Source: Aradus depressus
Taxonomy: Eukaryota > Arthropoda > Insecta > Hemiptera > Aradidae
Reading direction: 5' to 3'
DNA length: 64,000 nt
NCBI GenBank assembly: GCA_963662175.1
Contig: OY759223.1
Location: 24,901,460 to 24,965,459, forward strand
Shown here piece after piece: positions 10,780-19,510 of this stretch; the first letter of the stretch is position 1, and the number at the start of each line of letters is the position of its first letter. The notes under the pieces were generated by a model. The model was given only the letters and a program-made list of their open reading frames with translations, ran no database searches and was not told the DNA's origin. Both the position numbers and the translations under genes were made by a program.

Positions 10780-10995
10780 TACGCCCAGGAGACCCAGCAT
10801 GAGAAGATCCTTCGAGGTCTGGCCGTGGGCATTGCCTTGGTGATGTACGGCCGACTGGAGGAAGCCGACCCTCTGATTGCCCAGTTGATGGCTGACAAAG
10901 ACCCCATCCTCCGCCGATCTGCCATGTACACTCTGGCCATGGCCTATTGCGGCACTGGATCCAACATGGCCATCCGTAAACTTCTTCATGTTGCT
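10780..10995 (+). CDS. PSMD1: PSMD1/Rpn2 internal exon (26S proteasome regulatory subunit 1)
   Basis: Internal exon of the largest non-ATPase base subunit of the 26S proteasome regulatory particle. Rpn2 is a scaffold: its toroid of PC (proteasome/cyclosome) repeats supports Rpn13 and neighbouring lid and base subunits. The exon is 216 bp, 72 codons, phase 0 at both ends. It opens after a pyrimidine-rich tract and CCTACAG, and closes at GCT before GTAAGT. The frame reads [20 protein letters not shown], then [20 protein letters not shown], then AIRKLLHVA, which I recognise as the animal Rpn2 PC-repeat region. GC content and codon use stand out sharply from the AT-rich flanks. There are no stops or frameshifts, so the exon looks functional. 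The next exon (14515) continues the same conserved block exactly. Identification is very secure; the rest of the gene is outside or unseen. Confidence 0.96.
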
Positions 10996-11104
10996 GTAAG
11001 TATTAACCACTATTCTCTTTAAAAAAGTAATATTTTCTGTGTACATTATGGAATATATTTCATCAAAGGCTTTTCCCACAGTTAATTCTGAACTAATTTG
11101 AAGT

Positions 11105-11170
11105 TCATGTTAGTTATTGTGACTCAAGCCCGGTCTCCGCAGAAAGGGGTTTTCACCTCCCAGATAATTT
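11105..11170 (-). mobile_element. SINE1 fragment (recombined)
   Basis: TTATTGTGACTCAAGCCCGG, then a jump to TTTTCACCTCCCAGATAA, joining two SINE1 segments with the middle deleted. Confidence 0.5.
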
Positions 11171-11341
11171 TTTTTTTCTTTTGGGTTGTGTAAGGAGATT
11201 CTGAATTTACAACATTATATTTTGTAGCAGCTATATACTTTCTCCCATTTATTTTTTGGTTTTTACAACCTAGCAAATATAGAGGTTTCAAAAAGAACTC
11301 CTATCATCAGTATCTATAATTTATTTGCTACATTTTTTTTA

Positions 11342-11585
11342 TGTTGAGTTAGTTATTGTGCTCTCATGCCCGGGCTTTAACTAAGAGGTCATATCTACTA
11401 CTAACGCTCTTCAGGCGCTCTGGTGGAAATGAGCCCGACTCTACTGTGGGAGTTCTAAATTTTGCGTATCCACGTTTATTCACCTAGGATTGGAGTCTTT
11501 AATGAGTACCTGACAATGTACAGGCTCGGGACCATCCATCACTTTACGTCCCATCCGAAGGAGGGCATGCTCAAGTTTTTTTTAT
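11342..11585 (-). mobile_element. SINE1 copy, head missing
   Basis: The body is readable from CTCATGCCCGGGCTTTAACT through AATGAGCCCGACTCTACTGT, TACCTGACAATGTACAGGCT and CCATCCGAAGGAGGGCATGC. It ends at AAGTTTTTTT before the tRNA-like head. Confidence 0.8.
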
Positions 11586-11599
11586 GTTGGTCATTAGAA

Positions 11600-11950
11600 A
11601 TTAATTTATAGGAATCAGCAAAAAGGATGGGGGGATGAGAGGGGCTTATTTCAAAAACTCCAATAACTGCCGATGTAATGAATGTATCGACATGAATTTT
11701 CATATTTAGAGTCAAAACCCAATGAGGACATAACCTGTCAAGTTTCAGCGATATCGACCGAAGGGAAAGGAGGGTTCAGGGAAGGAGGCACAAGACAAAA
11801 ACCCCTATTAACTGCCAATGTAATGAATATATCGACACAAAATTTAGTATGAGGATTTAGGAGCCCCCATGTAAGTCAACTGTTGAGTATTAGCCCAAAC
11901 GGTCGACTCTTTTTGAAGGGGGCGAAACGTTAATATGAATATGACTGCCT
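11600..11950 (-). repeat. Dispersed family A copy
   Basis: Two clear modules, with GATGTAATGAATGTATCGAC near 11670 and AATGTAATGAATATATCGAC near 11817, spaced about 145 bp. They illustrate the internal module period. Ends with AACGGTCGACTCTTTTTGAA. Confidence 0.75.
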
Positions 11951-11978
11951 AGCTCATATCTCCATTATTGTTGAACCT

Positions 11979-12014
11979 TGTGCTGACGATGGCGTAAGCC
12001 GAAACTGGTACACA
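11979..12014 (+). ncRNA. Minimal type I hammerhead-like ribozyme motif (subfamily iii, best copy)
   Basis: Read 5' to 3': TGTG (stem I), CTGACGA (core), T, GGC-GTAA-GCC (stem II with tetraloop), GAAA (core), C-TG-GT (very short stem III), A (cleavage-site position), CACA (stem I return strand, fully complementary to TGTG). This fits the minimal hammerheads reported in Penelope-like elements. The one departure is an extra T between CTGANGA and stem II, shared by nearly all copies here, and stem III would have only a two-base loop unless two copies pair. Activity is unproven. A TTAGACAATA box follows at about 12034. Confidence 0.5.
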
Positions 12015-12165
12015 TGTATATGTTTTTTGAATTAGACAATAAAGTGTTCAGTAAAAAAAAGTGCTTTATTTATCATCTTTTTAATTTTATTTATTAGTAT
12101 TTCCACTATATCGAGACAAAACCCAAAAAATATATTCGGACGTCATTAATATTTCAATACAGGCC

Positions 12166-12200
12166 CTGAAAAAGGCACACTCATTGTCAGTGCCGAAAGC
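12166..12200 (+). repeat. Penelope-type stem motif, subfamily iv
   Basis: CTGAAAAA, then GGCAC-loop-GTGCC, then GAAAGC. The stem and GAAA are kept but the CTGANGA core is altered (AAA for NGA). A GGCC box precedes it, as at 19380. Confidence 0.45.
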
Positions 12201-12244
12201 TTGGCAAAAATTCCACAAGTTTGTTTTCTTCTTGTAGTAAAAGC

Positions 12245-12270
12245 TCGGGCATGAGTCAGATTATGACATA
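12245..12270 (+). mobile_element. SINE1 end fragment
   Basis: GCTCGGGCATGAGTCAGATT corresponds to the 3' end of SINE1 (GCCCGGGCATGAGTCATAAA). Confidence 0.5.
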
Positions 12271-12500
12271 AAATAAACATTATTTTTTGAAGGACCACTC
12301 AAAAATAACAGAAAATGGTCCCTTGGACCAAAAATTGAAAACGGAATAATAATAATAATAACAGTAATAAAAAGTATGTAAATATAATAAAATGAACAAA
12401 TTTAATTTCTTCTTCCAATTTCCAAAAACATTAGCGCGGTCATTAACAATAAATAAATGAAAACTGACATTATTGCAGAGATATTGTGAAATAATTCAAA
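12271..12500. other. AT-rich unclassified DNA
   Basis: Contains a short AAT microsatellite (about 12345-12365). No other feature. Confidence 0.35.
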
Positions 12501-12501
12501 T

Positions 12502-12709
12502 GAACTTGAAAGAAATAAAACTTGTTTATTTATGATATTGTCTAATTTCACCAACTATATTTACATGGGAGTACTTTCGGTATTTCTAAGTCTTATCTCT
12601 TATGCTTTTGGCTGAGGATGGTAGAAATACCGAAAGTACTCCCATGTAAATATAGTTGGTGGAATTAGACAATATCATAAATAAACAAGTTTTATTTCTT
12701 TCAAGTTCA
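12502..12709. repeat. 208-bp hairpin built on a hammerhead-like motif
   Basis: Arms of about 85-90 bp are almost perfectly complementary (left GAACTTGAAAGAAATAAAAC to CTTTCGGTATTTC; right GAAATACCGAAAGTACTCCC to TTTCAAGTTC). The right arm holds a complete subfamily ii motif (12612-12635): CTGAGGA, T, GGTA-GAAA-TACC, GAAA. The left arm holds only its 3' half, so the structure is two inverted copies of the motif's 3' flank, including the GAATTAGACAATATCATAAA box. Confidence 0.85.
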
Positions 12710-12779
12710 AATAAATAAATGCTTCCAGCTAAAAAAAAATAAATACATTTTTAGAAAAAAAAGTCGTCAACGTACTTTC

Positions 12780-12920
12780 ACAGCACGAATCAACTAAGTT
12801 TTCGTTCTACCTCTAATAATCGATAGTTTATCTAAAAATGAATAGTTTACTTCTTAATCCTCGATATATTCATTGTATTAGTTAGTATATTGTAGGTAAC
12901 ATAAATTGTTTTTATTTATT
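12780..12920 (+). repeat. Family A fragment
   Basis: GTTTTCGTTCTACCTCTAAT, AATCGATAGTTTATC and CTCGATATATTCATTGTAT boxes, diverged. Confidence 0.45.
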
Positions 12921-13330
12921 ATTCACAAATTCAAATACTGAATAGACACATTAAATAAATTGAAGGAGAGGAAAAAAGTATGTATATATTGGTAAAGATG
13001 GTGATAACATAAAGATAGAATGTAAAGAGCCTTGGCACTCTGGGGGAACACAATAACGTCCTGGAGCTACTGGAGACTTGGAGATGTTGGAGACCAGGTC
13101 TTCCTTTCACCACTTCAATAGGACCCACTCTACTTAAGTTTGCGAGAAGTATTTTCCTGATTTTATCTATCCTTTTCATTTGATTGGAAACTGGTTTCTG
13201 TTTATTTTTAGGATACTTCATAGAGAATAGTAATAAAAAAAAAAGGGTGGGTGTAAAAGAAAGGTCAAATTGTGGCTATCGAATACCCAAATCAATCTAT
13301 CGATATTGATTCAAAATGGTTGTTATTTTT
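12921..13330. other. Unclassified intronic DNA
   Basis: A 96-codon minus-strand frame (12931-13221) lies here. Composition shifts to moderate GC at 13020-13150 but no domain is recognisable. Confidence 0.3.
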
Positions 13331-13334
13331 GAAG

Positions 13335-13392
13335 AATGATGCCCGGGCTTTAATTGAGAGGTTTAATTTTCTAGGATAGGAGTCATTAACAT
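13335..13392 (-). mobile_element. SINE1 fragment with internal deletion
   Basis: GATGCCCGGGCTTTAATTGA joined to CTAGGATAGGAGTCATTAAC; about 150 bp of the body is missing between them. Confidence 0.55.
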
Positions 13393-13439
13393 TATCTTCT
13401 CCCTCTGATCCGCCTTTTATTCCCTTTCCTCCCTTCTTT

Positions 13440-13892
13440 CCCGCTCCTTAACATTTTTTTTTTTTTTCCTTTTCGTATTTATTTTATTCATTTTTTCATC
13501 TTCATCCTTTTATTTTATTTATTTTTTTCAGCAGTTTTTCTTAAATTAATTCTATTTAAAGCCTGGTCTAGGTTTCCTTCTTCATAATCTTGATTTTTAT
13601 ATATTTTTTTAAATTTATTTTATCTTCTATATATTTAATTAGATACCTTTATTTTCGTATGATTTCTTCATTATGAAGCTGTTTATTTAATTATTTTTGT
13701 ATTATTATTTTATTTGTTTTATTATTATTATAATTATTTTCACTCATTATTTATTTTATTATATTTTCTTATTTAGTTATATTCATTTTGCTCTTGTTTC
13801 TATCCACTATAGCATTTTTATCTCATTACTGATATTTTATTTTATTTGTATTTGGTGCTCTGTTCAGTGACTTTCATGTATTTATTCTTAGG
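13440..13892 (+). repeat. T-rich relative of family E (satellite parent), opposite orientation
   Basis: Inverse-oriented AT-rich text ending in TGTATTTATTCTTAGGGGAC, which is the complement of the GTCCCCTAAGAATAAATACA landmark of the 150-bp satellite unit. The upstream part is TTATTTTATT-type sequence and too diverged to align by eye. Confidence 0.45.
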
Positions 13893-14011
13893 GGACGGCA
13901 TGCTTAAGTTTATTTTATTTCTCAGATAAAATAAACTTGGCCGAGTTTCGAACTCGCGATCTTGAGTTCAGTAACCAAGCCACGCGAACCTCTGAGCTAC
14001 CGGGGCTCTCG
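13893..14011 (-). mobile_element. SINE1 head fragment with tRNA-like boxes
   Basis: GACGGCATGCTTAAGTTTAT, a short palindromic TCAGATAAAATAAACTTGG bridge, then the tRNA-like head on the minus strand: the B-box complement in GAGTTTCGAACTCGCGAT and the A-box complement CCTCTGAGCTACCGG. Fused directly to family E at 13892. Confidence 0.75.
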
Positions 14012-14039
14012 TATAAATTTATGTAACTATTTGAGTTCG

Positions 14040-14300
14040 ACTGAATGAGTACAAAAATAATAATACTAATACATAGATACATTTTTTTTAATTTGATAAA
14101 AATTAAGATCTGTTGTTTATAACTATTATGGAAGTGTCTTTATCACAACGATATTTCGGGACGTTCTTACGTCCCATCATCAGGTCCCAATGTGCAAAAT
14201 ATAGAAAAGAGAAAAAGAAAACATTGTAACAATACAAATGAAAAAATAATGTATTAAACAAATATAATTGAATAAATAAATACATTTATATAAAATAATA
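14040..14300 (-). mobile_element. Family C hammerhead-bearing retroposon copy
   Basis: Minus-strand copy. It runs from the CTATATTTTGCACATTGGGA box through the hammerhead-like core (14150-14183) and AATTTTTATCAAATTAAAAA to an ATT-rich tail near 14060. The core is CTGATGA, T, GGGACG-TAAGAA-CGTCCC (a perfect 6-bp stem II), GAAA. It is one of the best stem II copies in the window and lies 332 bp upstream of the second PSMD1 exon. Confidence 0.6.
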
Positions 14301-14514
14301 AGATGTGAGACTGATATTTCATTATGTAACCTTTCAGGTGGTTATCCATTTCAGGTTACGTTACCTTCCTTTTGTGCAAACTATGTATTACTTTTCGAAA
14401 CTTTATGAAAAAAAATAATAAATGCCATCGACGCCATTCAGTCTTGGAATCATGTTTATTCTTATTACTTTTTTTCATTTATTTAATAATTGTATTATTT
14501 TTTTTTCTAAAAAG
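14301..14514 (+). other. 3' end of the PSMD1 3.5-kb intron
   Basis: AT-rich, with a T-rich tract before the AAAAAG acceptor. Confidence 0.5.
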
Positions 14515-14579
14515 GTATCAGACGTGAATGACGATGTACGTAGAGCTGCCGTCATGGGCTTGGGATTTCTCCTATTCAG
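14515..14579 (+). CDS. PSMD1: PSMD1/Rpn2 following internal exon
   Basis: 65-bp exon that directly continues the 10780-10995 exon. The acceptor is a T-rich tract ending in CTAAAAAG and the donor is GTAAGT at 14580. It encodes VSDVNDDVRRAAVMGLGFLL followed by F and the first two bases of an Arg codon, so it ends in phase 2. The block LLHVA/VSDVNDDVRRAAV spanning the junction is nearly invariant in animal Rpn2 and lies in the PC-repeat toroid. The intron between the two exons is 3519 bp and full of repeats. The expected continuation (a PEQCPSVVSLL-type segment) was not found by eye in the remaining 49 kb, which implies a very long downstream intron or a missed short exon. Confidence 0.95.
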
Positions 14580-15125
14580 GTAAGTTTTCGTTGTTTAATC
14601 TTTTATTTTATGTATGGTGATACACTATTTTTTGAATAAAAGATATGTTTGAAACTCACCAAATATTTCCTTAAACATAGTAAATATATTAGGCATCCGG
14701 GGCCGGCTCTTGAGGGTGCATCAATGTATTGATAAGTAGAATATATATATTTTTATTTTACGAAATGGCGCAGTGTATGAGAGATGGACTTCAGTAGGCA
14801 TATACGAGTATATCCTCTCTATCAAACTCAAACAATTTTTATATTAAAAACCTAGAAAAATTCGTGACATTTATTAAATTTTAAAATGGTCCTATTGATA
14901 CAGAATGAAAATTACTACATTCAGTAATAATTTTGAATGTATGCTATCCTAATACGGAGACAACATAAGACAACACATAGCCTGAAATGGAGATAACACA
15001 ATTTTGAAGTGCAAAATGGGGGAGACAAATCACTTTAAAGCCCCTAAAATTATTTAAAATTTACGCGCATATCTCTCAAAAAATTATCTTTATTTATCTA
15101 CAAATCAAAAATGTCTATTCTTGCT
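14580..15125. other. Start of the long downstream PSMD1 intron
   Basis: Donor GTAAGT followed by AT-rich DNA. A GGGGCCGGCTCTTGAGGGTG block at 14699-14718 resembles hAT-type termini but I see no partner end. A short internal repeat of GGAGACAACA / GGAGATAACA lies near 14955-15000. Confidence 0.4.
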
Positions 15126-15126
15126 G

Positions 15127-15335
15127 TATAATAATAATATTATTTCCGTTATACCATAACATGGTAATATAAACAATGCAGACATTAAGATAGCTTATAA
15201 TTTAGATACATAACAGATATGAACTCTTAGAGTCTGACACACATGGATTATAATTAACAATACTACTAAAAAATAAAATAAAATAAATAAATACTTGAAA
15301 ATATAAGTGTAAAAATTATAATATTATACAGTAGA
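15127..15335 (-). mobile_element. Family C copy, 3' part only
   Basis: Minus-strand 3' end: (ATT)n tail at 15127-15140, then the complement of GGTATAACGGAAATAATATT, the complement of ATAAGCTATCTTAATGTCTG and of TGTGTCAGACTCTAAGAG. The hammerhead-like 5' part is absent. Confidence 0.6.
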
Positions 15336-15414
15336 TAAATAAATTATAAAGTTTGAAGGAATTTCCAGGATTTGCCTGCGACTGCAAAAAGGACGAGCAT
15401 CTTATTTCACATAT

Positions 15415-15595
15415 TTTTATTTAGTTATTGTGAATCATGCCCGGGCTTTAACTATGAAGTCTGCTGTCTACTAGCAGAGCGCTCTTTCGTCGTTTTGCCT
15501 ACTAGGTGTTGGCCTACTCCGGGTTATTTACCTAGGGTAAGGTCAACGATGAAACTTGGGACCATCGCTTCACGTCACTGGCGTGTTGCTGGTTC
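15415..15595 (-). mobile_element. SINE1 copy, rearranged body
   Basis: AATCATGCCCGGGCTTTAAC, GCAGAGCGCTCTTTCGTCG and ACCTAGGGTAAGGTCAACGA with CTTGGGACCATCGCTTCACG. The ACTCTACTGTGGGAGTCC block is lost. Confidence 0.7.
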
Positions 15596-15821
15596 AATCT
15601 TTTTTTTACCTCCTGTTTTCTTCATTCAATTATTTTTATATCAGTTTTTAAATGTCTATTTATCTGGTCAGCTGTTTTAACTCACATCATGCAATAACAC
15701 TAAGAGTTTGCGTGTTATCAATCGCTTTGTTATGTTTGCCTTGTACATTTTTCTGCTTTCAGAATTAATATAACACATATGCATACAAAATGTTTTGTTG
15801 GGATTTGTAATACGTTATAAT
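15596..15821. other. T-rich intronic DNA, unclassified
   Basis: No landmark or coding signal. Confidence 0.35.
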
Positions 15822-16007
15822 TTATTTATAGCAACTTTCTGGAAGTTGCTCAAGCAATTGGCAAACCTCTCCTTTTAATGTCTCTTCCATATGCTTCCCC
15901 TCACCAGTGCTGCTGTTTGTGGCACCACTGGAAAGGTTATAAAGATTTAATGACGTGATATCCTCACTGTAGCCCTCAACTGCCAACTTAAGATGAATCG
16001 ATTGCAC
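15822..16007 (-). CDS. Candidate terminal coding exon or coding relic (unknown protein)
   Basis: A 61-codon minus-strand frame with balanced, non-repetitive composition, unlike nearly all short frames here. An AG acceptor-like ATAACAAATAG lies directly upstream of its 5' end (about 16009), and the frame ends PESCYK then a stop. It reads as an acidic, soluble segment (GYSEDITSLNLYNLSSGATN; HMEETLKGEVCQLLEQLPES). I do not recognise the family. It could be the last exon of a gene on the opposite strand within the PSMD1 intron, a captured exon, or chance. No polyadenylation signal of clear standing follows. Confidence 0.3.
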   Translation of the reverse strand: MQSIHLKLAVEGYSEDITSLNLYNLSSGATNSSTGEGKHMEETLKGEVCQLLEQLPESCYK

Positions 16008-16527
16008 TATTTGTTATTCCATTATATAATAAATAATGGGTACATCTAGCATTGCTGGGATAGTAATATCAAGCAGGTTAGTAAATTTATGATAGATGAT
16101 TCTAGAAATAAGTTCAATATATTGAGGTAGACGTAGTATGCTCACTTACCTTCCCTCCTCGGCATAAATGAGGTTGCATAATTTAGTTTTTAAGGGTTGT
16201 TAAGCTGATCCTGGCTTATAAGAATTTACCTGTTGAAGAGCTAGCACCAAGTTTATGTCTTGGCCTCACCAAAACCCCTTCCGTCCGCTTCAAGATTTTC
16301 ATATGCCTCATGGCGTATGTCTGGCCCTGGCTAATAACGTTTGCTAAATCGGAAATTTTATGAGAATCCCATTAACATTAAACAAGTAGCATGTTACAAT
16401 ATGGTCACCTTTTACCTCCTCAGTGTAGGCATTTCGAAAAATCCCTTCATTAAGGTTGCTTTCATCACATATAGAAACTTGTAAGCTTCAATAGTTTTTG
16501 AGATACATTGATTGAGTCAGGACTAAA
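16008..16527. other. Unclassified DNA with a possible hAT-type terminus
   Basis: The segment 16255-16326 is GC-richer and its right edge, read inward, begins CAGGGCCAGACATACGCC, resembling hAT-type MITE ends. No matching left end was found. Confidence 0.3.
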
Positions 16528-16695
16528 TTTTATAGTTAGCTATTGTGACAGGCCCGGTCTTTAACTACGAGGTCATATCACATTCTACCAAAGCGCTCTT
16601 TCGTCGCCGAACATCGAATGAACATCAGCCCGATTTAATCAGTACTTCACATCGTACAGGCTCGAAACCATCGTTATCTCCTATCCGATGTTATG
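16528..16695 (-). mobile_element. SINE1 copy, diverged
   Basis: ACGAGGTCATATCACATTCT, AAGCGCTCTTTCGTCGC and GTACTTCACATCGTACAGGC-type boxes, with internal losses. Confidence 0.65.
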
Positions 16696-16739
16696 TTCAT
16701 ATTCGAATATATATATAGGTTAAAGCCATTTATTTTTAA

Positions 16740-17080
16740 ATTTATCTGACAACAATTTTGTCGCTCCCTGGTGGTGGAACACGCCTAGGATAATGTTCAT
16801 TATTTTTGGTTTCATGGGACTAATCCCAGTCTTGAATATCCTGGAAAAATTCAATACATTTCAACAAAAAAAAGTCGTCAGTGAATCATCCGGCTATGTA
16901 CTTCCCCAGAAAGAATTAATCAATTACGTTTTCGCGCTTTCTCCAACGCCACAATCGACCATTTGCGCTAATATTCAACATTTGACATAGGGCCTTCCTT
17001 GACATCTGGGGGTCGGAGAACATGAATTTCCGTTAAAAACTCTATCGAATTTTTGACCTACACTTCGTATAGCTTGGGAA
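16740..17080 (+). repeat. Dispersed family A copy
   Basis: AAAGTCGTCAGTGAATCATC, TATGTACTTCCCCAGAAAGA, ACAATCGACCATTTGCGC and GTTAAAAACTCTATCGAATT in order: the family A end that carries the TACTTCCCCAGCACGAATTA box. Confidence 0.65.
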
Positions 17081-17640
17081 GCAAAAAATGTATATATTAA
17101 TATCCGTCATCTATCCTTGGAATTTATTCATAACTTTTTAATAAAAATAATTTTCACAGATATTTATCCACTCCTTTAGCATAGACAATTCTTAGAAGAC
17201 AGGAATTGTTTTAACTCATTTTATTTAAGCACTGTTGTTTCTGTCCTGATAGAGAAAATGAACGAGTAAGTTGAATAGTTTCACGTCCCAAACTGGCGTT
17301 ATAAGTTGTCAGAGGGAACTTATCTCTGGTCGAGTGGTAAATGATGACAGTTTAGTTGAGAAGTTTAGTGGACTAAAGTTTGGAATAGGTTGGCAATCTG
17401 TAGATAGCCTCCAGTAGTGCTGTTGAACCGAAATGACCCTACAAGGAATTGTTCTTATTTTGAACAACATTACTTACATTCTAAAAGGCAATTCACAACC
17501 ATAATTGTAGAAAACTGCAACAGATAAACTCTGAAAATAACTATTTATATCTTATCTTTCTATTGGTCACTGTACACTAATACAATCCATAAAACAGCTG
17601 ACTGACTCAGTCTATCTTACCTGATAAATATTATCATTAC
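17081..17640. other. Unclassified intronic DNA
   Basis: Nothing recognised. Confidence 0.35.
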
Positions 17641-18026
17641 ATGAGGAGTTTGGAGCCAGAGCGGACCAACCCACAATTTTTCGGAAAATGAGTTATTACC
17701 ATCCTGATGTTGGCATAGGTTCCTTTTTTCAAAACCAGTGTGGATCACTTAGTTTCTTCACTTCAGTGATTGATAGCAGCACTTTAAGTTTAGTCCACAA
17801 GTATTTTGTGCATATATTTTCAAAGTCACAATGGATCATACGGCCTTCAAAAACTTTATAGAACACAAAAAGGGATCACTCATCCAATACTATTCTAAAA
17901 TTTCAAATATAAATAAATATTTGGGGCCCATTTATGGAGATAAACAAAATGTACTCAATTTTCAATTGCCATTTTCTACCTGTTCAGTTTCAACCAGTTG
18001 GTCCGCTCTGGCTCCAAACTCCTCAT
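17641..18026. mobile_element. Non-autonomous DNA transposon with perfect 30-bp terminal inverted repeats
   Basis: Left end ATGAGGAGTTTGGAGCCAGA plus GCGGACCAAC (17641-17670). The right end (17997-18026) is its exact inverse complement. Total length is 386 bp. The interior is AT-rich and non-coding except for a 77-codon frame running out of the element. No convincing target duplication is visible (AT-rich flanks), so the superfamily is open. Identical ends suggest recent activity or gene conversion. Confidence 0.75.
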
Positions 18027-18036
18027 ATATATGTAT

Positions 18037-18224
18037 GAGGGGCCATGGTGGCCATGCGGGCTAGAGCATAGGACTTTGGTCGCATGGTTAGCGGGTTCGA
18101 ATCCCGTCCGGGAGTGAGTCCCGGGGCCATGGATGTTGTAAACAACTAGATAACACCTGTATAACTGTATAAGAGACATGGCTAATATACATCGTACATA
18201 AGGCCAGAAATAAAAATAATAATA

Positions 18225-18262
<38 letters not shown>
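18037..18262 (+). mobile_element. SINE2: tRNA-derived SINE with intact B box and (AT)n tail
   Basis: Begins GGGGCCATGGTGGCCATGCG. The head contains GGGCTAGAGCATAGGAC (A-box region) and a perfect B box GGTTCGAATCC at 18094-18104, then CGTCCGGGAGTGAGTCCCGG (a hairpin) and GGCCATGGATGTTGTAA. The body ends in AAATAAAAATAATAATAAA and a TA repeat. It is unrelated to SINE1. It is not a tRNA gene: the acceptor arm does not pair and the body continues past the tRNA-like part. Confidence 0.75.
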
Positions 18263-18266
<4 letters not shown>

Positions 18267-18505
18267 CTTAAATTCAACGGAACATTTAATCAATCCATAT
18301 TGATCAGATTTCACTGAACTGGAGACTAACTATTTATGAACACACAGGGTTCTCTCCCTGTCACTTCTAGAGCGGCAGAAGGTTGAAAGTACCCACCTAT
18401 TATATTTTATTATATAAATAAATATTACGTAAGAATTGCAGTAACTGCATCGTATATGGAGAGCCATTTTTTTATACTGCTGTAGAATCATGAGGCAATC
18501 CCCTA
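18263..18505. other. Unclassified intronic DNA
   Basis: No landmark. Confidence 0.3.
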
Positions 18506-18507
18506 TC

Positions 18508-18905
18508 TCTATAAGGCTTGTGTGTTACGCAAGTTTTCAATAAGTGCAGAACAGATAGTGGTTCCCGCCAAAGAGGTCATTTTGGTTGCCTCTTTCGCAT
18601 TAAAATGTGGACGTGCGTTAACCACGTGTGCCCGATTCTCAGCCTTGACAAAACGTTGGAACTTCTTTCAGAGCTTTGCTGCTCTCATCCCATTGTTTTT
18701 GCCAAGTGCATTTAACAGCGGACTTAGTGCTTCCTTCATGTCTGAGTGACGGACTGAAATACTTGCTGTTGGTGCAGCTTCCTTGGCGGTCTTGTCCGCT
18801 GCCTCATTCCTGTGGATACCTACGTGTCCTGGTATCCACGCTATGATAATTCGTTTATTTGGTTTTGAAAGTCGAATTGATTTTGGGCCAGCTTGTATAG
18901 ATAGA
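18508..18905 (-). pseudogene. Non-LTR retrotransposon 3' coding end: RNase H domain plus C-terminal zinc-knuckle region
   Basis: On the minus strand, translation across about three frames gives an RNase H tail with the diagnostic IAWIPGHVGIHRNEAADKTA segment (from about 18850 down to 18790). A frameshift follows, then a region reading RLRIGHTWLTHVHILMRKRQ and EPLSVLHLLKTC, matching the C-terminal region of I/Jockey-type elements (usually RIGHTRLTH followed by a Cys/His knuckle). The first cysteines of the knuckle are lost. Frameshifts near 18660-18690 and an internal stop mark it as dead. The upstream reverse transcriptase is absent. Confidence 0.8.
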
Positions 18906-19280
18906 TTTAAATAATTTAGTATACTCTATTGTTCATAAATAACAATTTTTTTAAGTCTTGCATTTTTTTTAGTAGACGTAAATAGCGCACGAACAAAAAT
19001 CGATTAACCAGAGAGGTACTGTATATAAAGGCGGCTTACTAAAAGTGCACACTTGTGATGGAGGTTTTCTGCTTAGCTAGACACTACCCACTCGAAACTC
19101 AACCCCTTCTACCCCCCCCCCCCCCCCCCTCTCTGGCAACCAAATCATCTCCCACCCCATCACCCCCTGGCCAGGGCCCTCGAAAAACAACCCTCTAATT
19201 TAGCAAACCTGGCAGCAGACTCTGCAATCAATCAAACTCAAAAATGTAATATAATATGAAAGAGGTCACTGGGGAAATAT
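18906..19280. other. Unclassified DNA with a C18 homopolymer
   Basis: An uninterrupted run of 18 C at 19112-19129 is flanked by a C-rich segment (19080-19180). No coding content. Confidence 0.5.
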
Positions 19281-19382
19281 AAAACACAGTTTATTCACCA
19301 TATGTAGGAGCTCATATGGAAAAACAGAGATCAGAAATTTGAAAATAATTCAGAGTATACAAATATTAGTCATCATAAGGCC

Positions 19383-19417
19383 CTGAAGAAGGAAATGATT
19401 AGTTTCAAAACGTTGGA
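19383..19417 (+). repeat. Penelope-type stem motif, subfamily iv
   Basis: GGCC precedes CTGAAGA, then AGGAAATGATTAGTTTC (stem GAAA/TTTC) and AAAACGTTGGAC. It resembles the CTGAAGAAGGC...GAAACGTTGG ends common in Penelope-like elements, with one core base changed. Confidence 0.4.
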
Positions 19418-19510
19418 CAAATACTGAGTTTTTTTTATTTACAGAACCTCGACTTCCCTCATGAGTAAAGATACTGTCGACTATCAATCATTAGGATATA
19501 CATTTGGTGT

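Noticed and set aside
14699..14718. hAT-type MITE starting at GGGGCCGGCTCTTGAGGG
   Set aside because: Only one end seen; no inverse partner or 8-bp duplication.
18037..18115. A genuine tRNA gene
   Set aside because: The B box is perfect but the acceptor stem does not pair, the D-arm region is irregular, and the sequence continues into a SINE body and tail.
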